A stretch of 64,000 bases of DNA from the NCBI RefSeq assembly GCF_021390325.1, contig NZ_JAJUWU010000006.1, forward strand, positions 62,001 to 126,000, in the 5' to 3' direction. A program made the translations under genes and the position numbers. Source of the DNA: Jiella avicenniae (GTDB taxonomy: Bacteria > Pseudomonadota > Alphaproteobacteria > Rhizobiales > Rhizobiaceae). Of the stretch, positions 49,175-58,725 are shown in pieces (position 1 is the stretch's first letter; every line of letters starts with the position of its first letter). The notes beneath the pieces were generated by a model. The model made no database searches. It was not told the DNA's origin and saw only the letters and a program-made list of their open reading frames with translations.

Positions 49175-49402
49175 TATTGAGGTCACAGAAGCACATCTGG
49201 ATCCGATCGGCTCGTCCGTCGCAGATTGGTCCCAGGTCAAGCCCGCCATGTCGACGCGTTCAGGCCCTCGGCGACCGGACCGGCGCCATCGTCGAAGCTC
49301 TCAGGCAAAATGACGGAACCGCCATGGGCGGTAGTCCGGGGTACGCCTCTCCTCCGACTTCGTCCCCTCGTCGTGTCGTTTCGATGTGGATGCGTGCAGC
49401 GC

Positions 49403-50887
49403 TCAGCGCCCTTCCGCGATCGCCATCAGCTTCGTGACGTCGACCACCAGCTCCAGAGCGTCCGCGATCTCGTCGAGCGCCGCTTCGACCGATTGCCGGT
49501 ATCCCGCGGCCGAACCGTCGAGACCGAAGCGCGCCAGAAATTCCCGGCGAAATTCGTCCGCCCCGAAAATCCCGTGAAGATATGTGCCCGAGATGCGGCC
49601 GTCATGCGACGTCGCCCCATCGGGGATGCCGTCGAGGATCGCGACGGGACGCGCGCAGTCGGGCCCCGTCGTCTTTCCGAGATGGATCTCGTAGCCGTCG
49701 AGCGGCAGCCCGTCCGGCGTCGCGGCTCTGGCAGGGCGCACGGTCTTTTCCGGCTGCATGACGGTCTCGACGTCGAGGAGGTCGAGGCCCGGCGCCTCGC
49801 GTTCCTCGCCCTCGATGCCGTCCGGGTCCCGCACCGTGCGGCCGAGCATCTGGTAGCCGCCGCAAAGGCCGACGACATGGCCGCCGCGGGCGACGTGAGC
49901 GGCAATGTCGCGGTCCCAGCCGTTGGCCCGCAGGGTCGCGAGGTCGCCGATGGTCGATTTCGAACCCGGCAGGACGACGAGCCCGGCATCCGCCGGCAGC
50001 GGTTCGCCGGGCCGCACGAAGACGACCGCGACGTCGGGCTCGGCCTTCAGCGGGTCGAGATCGTCGAAATTGGCGATCCGGCCGATGATCGGCACGGCGA
50101 CCGTCAGCCGCGCCGACTTCGAGGCGGTGAGGCCAGGGCGCTCCAGCGCGACGGAGTCCTCCGCCGGCAGGCGTGCCGCGGCGGCAAGATGCGGCACCAC
50201 GCCGAGGCTTTCCCAGCCGGTGAAGCGGGTGATCGCGCTCAGGCCGTCGTCGAACAGCGACGGGTCGCCGCGAAAGCGGTTGATCAGATAGGCCTTCACC
50301 ATCGCCCGGTCGCCATCGGGCAGGATCGCATGGGTGCCGACGAGGGAAGCGATGACGCCGCCGCGGTCGATGTCGCCGACGAGGACGACGGGCACGGCGG
50401 CGGCGGTCGCAAAGCCCATGTTGGCGATGTCGTTCTTCCGCAGATTGATCTCGGCGGCCGAGCCGGCGCCCTCGACGAGGACGAGATCGGCCTCGGCCGA
50501 CAGCCGTTCGAAGCTGCCGATCACCGTCTCGAGGAAACGCGCCTTCAGCGCCTGATATTCCCGGCCCCTGGCTGCGCCCGCCACCTTGCCGGCCAAGACG
50601 ATCTGGCTGCCGGTCTCCGACTGCGGCTTGAGCAGCACCGGGTTCATGTCCGTCGTCGGCGGCGTCCGGCAGGCGAGCGCCTGCAGCCACTGTGCCCGGC
50701 CGATCTCGCCGAACGCCCCGGTGCCGGGGATCGCGGCGACGGCGGCGTTGTTCGACATGTTCTGCGGCTTGAACGGACGGACGGTCAGGCCGCGATTGGC
50801 GAACAGCCGGCAAAGGCCGGCGACGAGGACGGACTTGCCGACGTCCGAGCCCGTCCCCTGCAGCATGATCGCCGGCGTCCTGCCCAT
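49403..50887 (-). CDS. cobQ: cobyric acid synthase
   Basis: CobQ amidates side chains b, d, e and g of adenosylcobyrinic a,c-diamide with glutamine. The 494-residue protein has the N-terminal ATPase loop [43 protein letters not shown] and [10 protein letters not shown]. The C-terminal triad-type amidotransferase has Cys in [13 protein letters not shown] and the His in the GTYLHGIF block. No other cob gene and no B12 riboswitch is adjacent. The window also encodes a B12-dependent reductase (nrdJ), a user of this cofactor. Confidence 0.96.
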   Translation of the reverse strand: MGRTPAIMLQGTGSDVGKSVLVAGLCRLFANRGLTVRPFKPQNMSNNAAVAAIPGTGAFGEIGRAQWLQALACRTPPTTDMNPVLLKPQSETGSQIVLAGKVAGAARGREYQALKARFLETVIGSFERLSAEADLVLVEGAGSAAEINLRKNDIANMGFATAAAVPVVLVGDIDRGGVIASLVGTHAILPDGDRAMVKAYLINRFRGDPSLFDDGLSAITRFTGWESLGVVPHLAAAARLPAEDSVALERPGLTASKSARLTVAVPIIGRIANFDDLDPLKAEPDVAVVFVRPGEPLPADAGLVVLPGSKSTIGDLATLRANGWDRDIAAHVARGGHVVGLCGGYQMLGRTVRDPDGIEGEEREAPGLDLLDVETVMQPEKTVRPARAATPDGLPLDGYEIHLGKTTGPDCARPVAILDGIPDGATSHDGRISGTYLHGIFGADEFRREFLARFGLDGSAAGYRQSVEAALDEIADALELVVDVTKLMAIAEGR

Positions 50888-50916
50888 CGGCGGCTCCCCT
50901 TCCGCGAACCTTCGAC

Positions 50917-51660
50917 CTACTGCCAGAGCAGCTTGATGGCCAGCGCCATGCAGACGACGACGAGCAGCGGGCGGATGAACTTCGCCCCGAAGCGCATCGC
51001 CGTCATCGCGCCGAGCCTTGCCCCGACGAACTGCGCGACCCCCATCATCAGCCCGAGCTGCCAGATCACCGACCCGGCCAGCGCGAAGACGGCGAAGCCG
51101 CCGAGATTGGAGGCGAAGTTGAGGAGCTTCGTATGCGCGGTCGCCTTGAGGACGCCGTAACCGGCGAGAGCGACGAAGGCCAGCATGAAGAACGAGCCGG
51201 TGCCGGGCCCGAACAGCCCGTCATAGGCGCCGATCAGCGGCACCAGCGTGAAGCCGAAGACCGCCGGCGAGATGCGCCGCTCGGCGTCGATGTCGGAAAG
51301 GCCGGGCTTCAGCGCGAAGAACAGCGCCACGGCGATCAGAAGGAAGGGCAGGCCGGTCTGAAGGATTTCCGTCGGCAGCACGCGCGCGCCGAGCGCGCCG
51401 ACGCAGGCGCCGGCGAAGGACAGGACGGCCACCGGCGCCTGTTCCCTGAGGTTCATGTGGCCCTTGGCGGCATAGGCGATGGTCGCCGAGCCCGAGCCGA
51501 AGAGCGACTGCACCTTGTTGGTGCCGAGCGCCGTCAAAGGGTCGAGGCCGGCGAGAAGCAGGGCAGGGATGGTGATCAGCCCGCCGCCGCCGGCGACGGC
51601 GTCGACATAGCCGGCGAGAAAGGCCGCGGCGACGAGAAAGAGGATGATGTCGATTGTCAT
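50917..51660 (-). CDS. TSUP (TauE/SafE) family permease
   Basis: This 247-residue protein has about eight predicted helices and the TSUP pattern [20 protein letters not shown], with [21 protein letters not shown] near the start. [15 protein letters not shown] begins the second repeat. Family members export or import sulfonates, sulfite or organic anions. The substrate is unknown. It lies 29 nt upstream of cobQ in the same direction. Confidence 0.88.
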   Translation of the reverse strand: MTIDIILFLVAAAFLAGYVDAVAGGGGLITIPALLLAGLDPLTALGTNKVQSLFGSGSATIAYAAKGHMNLREQAPVAVLSFAGACVGALGARVLPTEILQTGLPFLLIAVALFFALKPGLSDIDAERRISPAVFGFTLVPLIGAYDGLFGPGTGSFFMLAFVALAGYGVLKATAHTKLLNFASNLGGFAVFALAGSVIWQLGLMMGVAQFVGARLGAMTAMRFGAKFIRPLLVVVCMALAIKLLWQ

Positions 51661-51772
51661 GAAGGCCGCTTCGAAGGGAAGCCGCCCCTAGCACGCGCCG
51701 CGGCGACCTCCAAGCGAGCCGCGCGGGGCCCAAGGCGATCACTTGAAGGCAAGTGCCATCGGTGACGCCTCG

Positions 51773-51894
51773 ATCTCCCCCCTTGCGGGGGAGATGGGTG
51801 GCAACCCAGAGGGGGGCCTCGCGCCACCTTCGAGCAGTCCGGAGCGAGGTCACCCCCCTCTGCCTGCCGGCATCTCCCCCGCAAGAGGGGAGAT
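51773..51894. repeat. inverted pair of REP-like elements
   Basis: A palindrome ATCTCCCCC/GGGGGAGAT (51773-51795) and a related one (51872-51894) face each other. Their outer parts (AGAGGGGGG on the left, CCCCCCTCT on the right) and CCTCGC/GCGAGG at the centre also pair, so the whole block can fold into one large cruciform. This is the layout of a REPIN-type element. It lies in the gene-free stretch 51661-52017. Confidence 0.75.
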
Positions 51895-52017
51895 CAGGCC
51901 AACCGCCAGCCCGAACCCGGCTTCGGGCGATTGCCCGGGCGCGGGGGCGGCGGTTCGTCGCGCGGCCTCCGGATCTGCCGCCCGGTTGTCGCGGCAGCAG
52001 CGGCCCTCGCCGTTGCG

Positions 52018-52869
52018 TCAGCGGATGACCAGGACCGGGATCGTGCAGGACTGGATGAGACTGGTCGTCGTGCTGCCGACGATCAGGCGGCGGATGCGCG
52101 AGTGGCCGTAGGCCCCCATCACCAGAAGATCGATGCCGCCGTCCTTCACTCGCTCGGCGATGACCTCGTCGGCTTCGCCGCTTGCCGTGCGGACGCTGAC
52201 CGGATAGCCGGCGTCCTTCAGCCGGGTTTCGGCGCTGCGGAGCCGTTCGCCGGCGTCGCCGGTGGGCTGGCCGACCATGAACAGCTCGCAGGCGACGCCC
52301 GCCATCAGCGGGCTCGCGACGAGCTTCTCGACGATCGTGCCCGAGCTGCGGCCGCCGTCGAAGGCGACCAGGAAGCGCTGGATCGGCCGGAAGGCGCGCG
52401 CGGCGACGAGGACCGGCTTGTGGCTTGCCCGGATCACCCGCTCCAGATTGGAGCCGAGATGGCCCTTGGCGAAGTCGGCGGCCTCGCCGCGCTTGCCGAT
52501 GACGACGAGGCGCGCGTCGGCCTCCATGTCGCCGATCGCGTCGGCGACGTCGCCGTTTCGAAGGTGCTTCTCGACCTCGACGCCGCGTTCCTTCACCCGG
52601 GCACCCGCCTGTTCGAGCAGCAACCGGCCGCGTCGGACCGCCATCTTCGATTTCTTCTCGTCGAGTTCCGACAATTCGGCGAGAAGCGCCTCGCGCTCGC
52701 CGAATTCCAGATTGCCGGAAAAATCGATCGCTCGGCTCGAAGTCTCTCGACGCCCGAGCGCGTGGAGGAGATCGACGGGAACGCCGAGCCGCTCCGCCGC
52801 GAAGGCGGCATGATCGCAGACGCTCTCGGCATAGGTCGATCCGTCCACGCAGGCCAGGATCCTGGTCAT
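52018..52869 (-). CDS. tandem universal stress protein (UspA fold)
   Basis: This 283-residue protein has two Usp domains. The first begins MTRILACVDGSTYAESVCDHA. The second carries the ATP-binding signature LVMGAYGHSRIRRLIVGSTT near the C-terminus. The first domain's equivalent is RLVVIGKRGEAADFAKGHLGSN, which lacks the final small-residue step, so only one site may bind ATP. It is 10 nt downstream of the SulP transporter gene and co-transcribed, as often seen for SulP-Usp pairs. Confidence 0.9.
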   Translation of the reverse strand: MTRILACVDGSTYAESVCDHAAFAAERLGVPVDLLHALGRRETSSRAIDFSGNLEFGEREALLAELSELDEKKSKMAVRRGRLLLEQAGARVKERGVEVEKHLRNGDVADAIGDMEADARLVVIGKRGEAADFAKGHLGSNLERVIRASHKPVLVAARAFRPIQRFLVAFDGGRSSGTIVEKLVASPLMAGVACELFMVGQPTGDAGERLRSAETRLKDAGYPVSVRTASGEADEVIAERVKDGGIDLLVMGAYGHSRIRRLIVGSTTTSLIQSCTIPVLVIR

Positions 52870-52879
52870 TGTCGCCTCC

Positions 52880-54361
52880 CTAATGCGCCGAGAGCTGATC
52901 GAGCGCGCCCGGCTTGTCGTGGACCGCCAGCCGGTCGACGATGGTGGCGCTCGCCTCGTTGAGGCCGCGCAGCTCGACTTCGGCGCCCTCGCGGCGGAAT
53001 TTCAAGACGGCCCGGTCGAGGGCGGCGACGCCGGACAGGTCCCAGATATGTGCCGCACCGACGTCGATGACGACCTTTTCCAGCGATTCCTTGAAGTCGA
53101 AGGCCGAGGCGAAGCGCTCCGAGGAAGCGAAGAACACCTGACCTTCGACGCGGTAGGTCCGGGTGAGACCGTCCTCGGAGAGCGTCGAGGTGACGCGGAA
53201 GATCTGCGCGACCTTCCAGGCGAAGAACACGCCCGACAGCATGACGCCGATGATCACCCCGATCGCCAGATTGTGCGTCCACACGACCGTCACCACCGTC
53301 GCCAGCATCACCACCGAGGACCGCCGGGGATTGCTGCGCAGATTGACGATCGACGACCAGGAAAAGGTGCCGATCGAGACCATGATCATCACCGCGACGA
53401 GGGCCGCCATCGGGATGATGGCGACGAAGTCGCCGAGGACGAGGATCAGGAACAACAGGAAGATGCCGGCGCAGAAGGTCGACAGCCGGCCGCGCCCGCC
53501 GGACTTCACGTTGATCATCGACTGGCCGATCATCGCGCAGCCCGCCATGCCGCCGAAGAAGCCGGTGACGGTGTTGGCGATGCCCTGGCCGACGCATTCG
53601 CGGTTCTTGTCGGAACCGGTGTCGGTCAGATCGTCGACGATCTGGGCGGTCATCAGGGATTCGAGCAGGCCGACGGCGGCGACGCCTGCCGAATAGGGCA
53701 GGATGATCACAAGCGTCTCGAGGTTCAGCGGCACGTCCGGCAGCAGGAACACGGGCAGTTCCGACGGCAGTTCGCCCATGTCGCCGACGACCCGAAGGTC
53801 CATGCCGAAGGCGAGCGAGATGGCCGTGACGACGAGGATGGCGATCAGCGGCGAGGGGACCGCCGTGGTGAGGCGCGGAAAGAGGTAGATGATGGCAAGG
53901 CCGAGGGCGACCATCACGTAGGTCATCGCCGGGACGCCGATCAGTTCGGGCACCTGCGCCATGAAGATGAGGATCGCCAGCGCGTTGACGAAGCCGGTCA
54001 TCACCGAGCGCGAGACGAACTGCATGGCGTTGCCGAGCTTCGAAAGCCCGGCGCCGATCTGCAGAAGCCCGGCGAGCACGGTCGCGGCGAGGAGATATTG
54101 CAGCCCGTGATCGCGCACCAGCGTGACCATCAGGACGGCGGTCGCTGCGGTCGCCGCCGAAATCATGCCGGGCCGGCCGCCGACGAAGGCGATCAGGACG
54201 GCGATCGAGAAGGAGGCATAAAGGCCGATCTTCGGATCGACGCCGGCGATGATGGAAAAGGCGATGGCTTCGGGAATCAGCGCGAGAGCGACGACGAGGC
54301 CGGAGAGCAGGTCGCCGCGCACGTTGCCGAACCACTCGCGGCGGAGCGTTTCAAGATTCAT
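52880..54361 (-). CDS. SulP family anion permease with STAS domain
   Basis: This 493-residue transporter has the SulP membrane domain (about 1-385, with [35 protein letters not shown] and [14 protein letters not shown]) and a cytoplasmic STAS domain (about 410-490, [20 protein letters not shown]). Relatives carry sulfate or bicarbonate. Which anion is used here is unknown. The ATG at 54361 gives the family N-terminus. The much longer open frame upstream runs antisense to the next gene and is rejected. Confidence 0.92.
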   Translation of the reverse strand: MNLETLRREWFGNVRGDLLSGLVVALALIPEAIAFSIIAGVDPKIGLYASFSIAVLIAFVGGRPGMISAATAATAVLMVTLVRDHGLQYLLAATVLAGLLQIGAGLSKLGNAMQFVSRSVMTGFVNALAILIFMAQVPELIGVPAMTYVMVALGLAIIYLFPRLTTAVPSPLIAILVVTAISLAFGMDLRVVGDMGELPSELPVFLLPDVPLNLETLVIILPYSAGVAAVGLLESLMTAQIVDDLTDTGSDKNRECVGQGIANTVTGFFGGMAGCAMIGQSMINVKSGGRGRLSTFCAGIFLLFLILVLGDFVAIIPMAALVAVMIMVSIGTFSWSSIVNLRSNPRRSSVVMLATVVTVVWTHNLAIGVIIGVMLSGVFFAWKVAQIFRVTSTLSEDGLTRTYRVEGQVFFASSERFASAFDFKESLEKVVIDVGAAHIWDLSGVAALDRAVLKFRREGAEVELRGLNEASATIVDRLAVHDKPGALDQLSAH

Positions 54362-54664
54362 CTTTTTATGGTCACGCGGGGAAAATCGGATCGCCCATCG
54401 GATGGGACGAGGCGGTCTGGAGTTGGCCGGGGGATGGGCGCCCGGCGTAGCCACCCAATCGAATGGGTCCTTGCGTACCATGCTGATGCCATTTCGCAGC
54501 TGCGAGATCAAGGGCGCGCAGGCCTCCTTCGCGCGTTGCGTCGCAATCGGCGAACGGGCCGTCACCATCCGGCTCGGCGAGACCTGCTTGACGCCGGCGC
54601 CCGGCAATCCGAAGTCCTGCTCCGATACACACCCTTTGGCGTAGACGCAGCGAGGACCACCACC
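54362..54664. other. divergent intergenic region (SulP / LLM oxidoreductase)
   Basis: This 303-nt region should hold both promoters. Only weak short inverted repeats (CCCAT..ATGGG near 54397) were seen. No RNA gene or convincing ORF was found. Confidence 0.5.
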
Positions 54665-55681
54665 ATGAAGAAGATCGGGTTTCTTTCCTTCGGCCATTGG
54701 TCGCCGTCGTCGCGGTCTCCCGTCCGTTCGGCCGCCGACACGCTGCTGCAGTCGATCGATCTCGCGGTCGCGGCCGAAGAACTCGGCGCCGACGGCGCCT
54801 ATTTCCGCGTGCACCACTTCGCCCGCCAGCTCGCTTCGCCCTTCCCGCTGCTGGCCGCCATCGGCGCGAAGACCAGCCGCATCGAGATCGGCACCGGCGT
54901 CATCGACATGCGCTACGAGAACCCGCTCTACATGGCCGAAGACGCCGGCGCCGCGGACCTGATCTCTGGCGGGCGGCTGCAGCTCGGCATTTCGCGCGGC
55001 TCGCCGGAACAGGTGGTCGACGGCTGGCGCCATTTCGGCTACCAGCCGGCGGAAGGCCAGAGCGAGGCCGACATGGCGCGCCGCCATACCGAGGTGTTCC
55101 TGCAGGTTCTGAAGGGCGAGGGCTTCGCCGAGCCGAGCCCGCGTCCGATGTTCCCGAACCCGCCGGGGCTGCTGCGCCTCGAACCGCACTCGGAGGGCCT
55201 GCGCGAGCGGATCTGGTGGGGCTCGGCCTCGAACGCGACCGCCGTCTGGGCGGCCGAGCGCGGCATGCACCTCCAGAGTTCCACGCTGAAGGAAGACGAG
55301 AGCGGCGAGCCGTTCCACGTGCAGCAGGCCAAGCAGATCCGCGCCTATCGCGAAGCCTGGAAAATTGCCGGGCACGGGCGCGAGCCCCGGGTGTCGGTTT
55401 CGCGCTCGATCTTCGCGCTGGTGAACGACCAGGACCGGGCCTATTTCGGCCGCGACCGGGATGGCGACCAGGTCGGCGTCATCGACAACATGCGGGCCAT
55501 CTTCGGCCGGTCCTATGCGGCGGAACCGGACAGGCTGGTGGAGGAACTGAGGCGGGACGAGGCGATCGCCGAGGCCGACACGCTGCTTCTCACCGTGCCG
55601 AGCCAGCTCGGCGTCGCCTACAACGCCCATGTGATCGAGGCGATCCTCACCCATGTGGCGCCGGCGATGGGCTGGCGGTAG
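54665..55681 (+). CDS. LLM class flavin-dependent oxidoreductase
   Basis: This 338-residue bacterial luciferase-like (beta/alpha)8 protein has IGFLSFGHW at the start, [76 protein letters not shown] and a C-terminal segment with [12 protein letters not shown]. It probably uses FMNH2 or F420-like flavins to oxidise an unknown small molecule. It is divergent from the SulP gene, and the start follows GAGGACC. Confidence 0.9.
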   Translation: MKKIGFLSFGHWSPSSRSPVRSAADTLLQSIDLAVAAEELGADGAYFRVHHFARQLASPFPLLAAIGAKTSRIEIGTGVIDMRYENPLYMAEDAGAADLISGGRLQLGISRGSPEQVVDGWRHFGYQPAEGQSEADMARRHTEVFLQVLKGEGFAEPSPRPMFPNPPGLLRLEPHSEGLRERIWWGSASNATAVWAAERGMHLQSSTLKEDESGEPFHVQQAKQIRAYREAWKIAGHGREPRVSVSRSIFALVNDQDRAYFGRDRDGDQVGVIDNMRAIFGRSYAAEPDRLVEELRRDEAIAEADTLLLTVPSQLGVAYNAHVIEAILTHVAPAMGWR

Positions 55682-55756
55682 GGGATGGTGGCGCTTTCGC
55701 CGCGCGGGGTTTATCTACGGCAGCTGCCCTGAGATCGACGGCAGGAGAGGTCGCGG

Positions 55757-56083
55757 ATGATCGTCACCGTTGCGGAGCGAAAGAGCGAGGAAGCGGCGCG
55801 CCGCTCGGCCGCGGTCGCCGCTGTTGTCGCCGAACTGCGCGACCATGCGCGGCGGCTCGGCGGCCGCTACATTCTGCACGGCTCGGCGGCGCGGGGGGCG
55901 ATGCGATACGACAGCGACGTCGATCTCGTCCTCGATTTCCCGTCTGCGGCGGAGGGGGAGGCGTGGCGTTTCGCCGAAAAGGCTTGCCACCGCCATCGGC
56001 TTCCCTGCGACATCCTTCCTCTGGCGATGACGGAGGGCCGGTTCCGCGCCCGCCTCGAGGCGGAAGGCGTGGTGCTCTCGTGA
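55757..56083 (+). CDS. MNT-type nucleotidyltransferase, antitoxin of a MntA/HepT-like pair
   Basis: This 108-residue protein has the minimal nucleotidyltransferase signature HGSAARGAMRYDSDVDLVLDF (GS..x..SDxD, about 41-61). In MntA/HepT systems this protein adds AMP to the HEPN toxin and silences it. AGGAGAGG precedes the ATG. Its stop overlaps a GTG start of the next gene by 4 nt. Confidence 0.8.
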   Translation: MIVTVAERKSEEAARRSAAVAAVVAELRDHARRLGGRYILHGSAARGAMRYDSDVDLVLDFPSAAEGEAWRFAEKACHRHRLPCDILPLAMTEGRFRARLEAEGVVLS

Positions 56084-56550
56084 AGGATGCGCGCTGGCTC
56101 GACGTCGCAGACGATATCCGCAGCGCGGCGCATCATTTCAACATGGCAGGCAGGCTCTACGACGCCGGGGACCTCGAGGGAAACGGCTTCGACCCTTATC
56201 GCAACCGCATGGCCTTCTTGCAGGCCATGCAGTCCGGCTGCACCTCGCTGGAAGGCGCTTTGGAGCGCATCCTCGATATTCTGAGCGAGGAGAAGCCTTC
56301 GGGGTCGAGCTATCATGCCGATCTCATCAGGCGGGTGGCTCGGGAGTTCCCCGGCCGGCGGCCGGCGATCATCACGGCAGATCTCGCCGAGGCCATCGAC
56401 GAAACGCGGAGGTTTCGCCATGTCGCCCGCAAGAACTACAACAATTTCAGGGTTTTGGATGCCGGCAACGCGGTGGCTGCAGGCCGCAGGCTGGCGGATC
56501 GGCTGGAGAACGAAATCGAGACGTTTCGCGATCGGATCGACCCAGCATGA
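56080..56550 (+). CDS. HepT-like HEPN protein, partner of the MNT protein
   Basis: This 156-residue helical protein starts at GTG 56080 (GTGA overlap with the MNT gene). The body matches the HepT-like group found beside MNT proteins: MAFLQAMQSGCTSLEGALERILDIL, SSYHADLIRRVAREFPGRRPAI and the end motif ETRRFRHVARKNYNNF. The canonical RX4HXY HEPN motif is not present as such. The corresponding stretch reads RHVARKNY, so RNase activity is not assured. It is probably the toxin half of a toxin-antitoxin module. Confidence 0.72.
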   Translation: MKDARWLDVADDIRSAAHHFNMAGRLYDAGDLEGNGFDPYRNRMAFLQAMQSGCTSLEGALERILDILSEEKPSGSSYHADLIRRVAREFPGRRPAIITADLAEAIDETRRFRHVARKNYNNFRVLDAGNAVAAGRRLADRLENEIETFRDRIDPA

Positions 56551-56599
56551 CTCGGGTCACGAACGGGTACGGAAGACGGCTCCAAGGGCGGCCGAAGCC

Positions 56600-57091
56600 T
56601 CACTCCGGCTGCTTGTGGATCGGATCGACCCAATAGACCGCCTCCGGCTTTTCGACCGGATCGACGTCGGTGATGTTGACCACCACCGCCTCGTTGTCGG
56701 AGCGCACCAGCACGCATTCGAGCGGCGCTGAGGGATCGGCGTTGATCTCCTGATGCGGCACGAAGGGCGGCACGAAGATGAAGTCGCCGGGCTCGGCCTC
56801 GGCGACGAATTCCAGCCGCTCGCCCCAGCGCATGCGCGCCTTGCCGCGGAGGACGAAGATGACGCTTTCGAGTTCGCCGTGATGATGGACGCCGGTCTTG
56901 GCGTCGGGCTCGATCGTCACCGTCCCCGCCCAGATCTTTTGCGCGCCCACACGTGCATGGTTGATCGCCGCCTGACGGAACATGCCGGGGGTCTGGGCGG
57001 TGTTGGAATCCAGCCTGTCGCCCTTGATGACGCGCACGCCGTCGTGCTTCCAGCGGGGTTCGTCCGCGTGGTTGTGGTCGTGGTCGGTCAT
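56600..57091 (-). CDS. cupin domain protein
   Basis: This 163-residue protein has a His-rich start MTDHDHNHADEP. The cupin core has motif 1 GVHHHGELESVIFVLRGKARMRWGE (metal ligands HHH..E) and motif 2 PGDFIFVPPFVPHQEIN (final His). It is likely a small metal-binding dioxygenase or sensor. No substrate is evident. The start is the ATG at 57091. A longer frame upstream lacks coding character. Confidence 0.85.
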   Translation of the reverse strand: MTDHDHNHADEPRWKHDGVRVIKGDRLDSNTAQTPGMFRQAAINHARVGAQKIWAGTVTIEPDAKTGVHHHGELESVIFVLRGKARMRWGERLEFVAEAEPGDFIFVPPFVPHQEINADPSAPLECVLVRSDNEAVVVNITDVDPVEKPEAVYWVDPIHKQPE

Positions 57092-57437
57092 GGCGAAGGC
57101 TCCTCCCTGATGTGTCGAGGATGGTAGCGGGAGAGTGGGTTCGGCAAAAGGCCTGCGTTGCGTCGGCGGGGTGAGGGCAGGAGTTTCGTGCCCCGGCGTC
57201 GGCGAATGCCGGCTGCCTCGAAGCACGAACACAGCTACCCCAAAAGCTCTTCCTCGGGCGCAACGCATCGGACTGGAGGGTGCTCGAGTGAGCGACGCGG
57301 GGCTGCGAAGCATCGTAATGCCAGACCCCAGGCTCGCCACGGCAGTCATGCTCTCGGAGGCGGTCGACGGTGCAGCCTTCCGGCCGGGGCGCGAATTGCT
57401 TTCGGAAGCGGGGAGAAAAAGCCTGGATCCAAAAGGT
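57092..57437. other. gene-free stretch
   Basis: This 346-nt stretch lies between the cupin start and the pseudogene. Open frames in it have no recognisable family and basic, low-complexity translations. No repeat or RNA gene was seen apart from the expected cupin promoter. Confidence 0.5.
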
Positions 57438-57742
57438 TCAGGCCTTCTCCTCAAGACTTTCGACCCGTTCGGCGAGTGCATCGAACCGACCTTCGATCCG
57501 TTCGACCGATGTCTCGACCGCGGTCTTTAAATTGGCGAAGCCGCCGCCGAATTCCATCTTGATGGTGACTTCCAGATCGTCGCGCAGTTCCGCCTGCCAC
57601 CGCTCGACGCGGCGCGTGAACTCGAAGGTCTGTAGCGTAACCGCCGTCCATCCGCGACGTCCTTGCGCAGATGACGCGTCTCCTCGATCAGGGGCTGGAC
57701 CTGCTTGGCAAGAAAGGTCAGATCGACGGTCGTCTCGGGCAT
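57438..57742 (-). pseudogene. frameshifted small coiled-coil protein gene
   Basis: Two overlapping frames join into one protein. An N-terminal part from ATG 57742 (MPETTVDLTFLAKQVQPLIE, then ETRHLRKDVAD) continues in the next frame as VTLQTFEFTRRVERWQAELR to VERIEGRFDALAERVESLEEKA and stops at 57438. The total is 305 nt, one short of a multiple of three, so a single-base loss near 57640-57650 explains the break. Small proteins with this heptad pattern occur widely in alphaproteobacteria. A sequencing error is possible. Confidence 0.65.
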
Positions 57743-57993
57743 GGCGCACTTGAGGATCGTCTCATTGGTATTCGACCATTGGGACTTCGACAACGTCGGA
57801 TGTAGGGGGTGGGATGGCAAGCGGACCCGGAGGTATCGTCGCGTAATCGAAGACGCTTGATGGCTTGAGTTGCTAACCGGCGATGACAGTCATCACGACA
57901 CAATCAGTCAGATCCAGATATGTTAGCGTGTGCATCTCGCCGCGTGCTATGAAGGGTTAATGATCCCCTCGCGGTAATTCCGGATACAACGCC

Positions 57994-58611
57994 ATGGCCG
58001 TCCTTAACCCATCCCCTGTCACTTCCGAGGAATTCCTCGAATGGGTTTTCGAGCAAGAGGGACGTTTCGAGCTTGTGGATGGTTTCGTCTACGAAATGAT
58101 GGCTGGCGCCAGGGAAGGACATAATGTCGTCACCAGCAATATTGTGATGACTATCGGCCCACAGGCAAAGCGGGAGGGATGTCGTACCACTTCAAGCGAC
58201 ACGGCCGTCAGCACTGGAGAGAACTCCATCCGCTTTCCGGACGTTGTGGTAGATTGCAGTCCGCCGGATACGTCCGCCACCAAGGCGAGAACACCTACTA
58301 TGCTGGTCGAAGTTCTGTCGCCCGGAACCGGGGAGATCGACCGAACGGATAAACTTGAAGAGTACCAAAGGCTCGATGGCACCAAGCTCATCATGCTGGC
58401 CGATCCGGATGTCGTTTTGGTGAAGCTCTACAGGCGGGACGATGATGGTGCTTGGCACAGTGAAAAGTACGAGGATTTGAGCGACATCATCGATCTCAAT
58501 GAAATCGGCGCTTCCTTGGCACTCAGGGACATCTACGACACTCTCGAACCCCGAACACGTCCCCGGCTCACTGTCGTGGAGAAGGCAAGCGGCATGGTTC
58601 CAGGTCGATGA
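57994..58611 (+). CDS. Uma2 family (DUF820) restriction-endonuclease-like protein
   Basis: This 205-residue protein has the PD-(D/E)xK-like Uma2 fold: TSEEFLEWVFEQEGRFELVDGFVYEM, RFPDVVVDC (Asp) and PTMLVEVLSPGTGEIDRTDKLEEYQRL (E..K). The family is abundant in cyanobacteria and patchy elsewhere, of unclear role. The A/T content is visibly higher than in neighbouring genes, in line with recent transfer. The ~250 nt upstream hold no gene. Confidence 0.85.
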   Translation: MAVLNPSPVTSEEFLEWVFEQEGRFELVDGFVYEMMAGAREGHNVVTSNIVMTIGPQAKREGCRTTSSDTAVSTGENSIRFPDVVVDCSPPDTSATKARTPTMLVEVLSPGTGEIDRTDKLEEYQRLDGTKLIMLADPDVVLVKLYRRDDDGAWHSEKYEDLSDIIDLNEIGASLALRDIYDTLEPRTRPRLTVVEKASGMVPGR

Positions 58612-58633
58612 CGGATCTCTCTGGCCGGCCCGC

Positions 58634-58666
58634 AAACGAAAACGCGGCGGGGATGACCCCGCCGCG
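58634..58666 (-). terminator. nrdJ terminator
   Basis: CGCGGCGGGG (58643-58652) and CCCCGCCGCG (58657-58666) form a perfect 10-bp stem with loop ATGA. Read on the minus strand it ends in TTTTCGTTT, ideal for stopping the nrdJ transcript. Confidence 0.8.
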
Positions 58667-58725
58667 CAGAACTTAGCGCCTCCTGCTACAACTTAGCGCG
58701 CAGAGACAAGAGAGATTCGCAGCCC

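Noticed and set aside
54480-54644. 54-codon ORF with four cysteines in the SulP/LLM divergent region
   Set aside because: No ribosome site, no family resemblance, and it lies where two promoters are expected.
52883-54664. Long upstream extension of the LLM oxidoreductase frame
   Set aside because: The added ~590 residues run antisense to the SulP gene and look like a charged His/Asp/Arg-rich shadow. The oxidoreductase begins at 54665.
57158-57562. Plus-strand 134-codon frame downstream of the cupin gene
   Set aside because: Arg/Ser/Gly-rich translation with no family, and it overlaps the minus-strand coiled-coil pseudogene.
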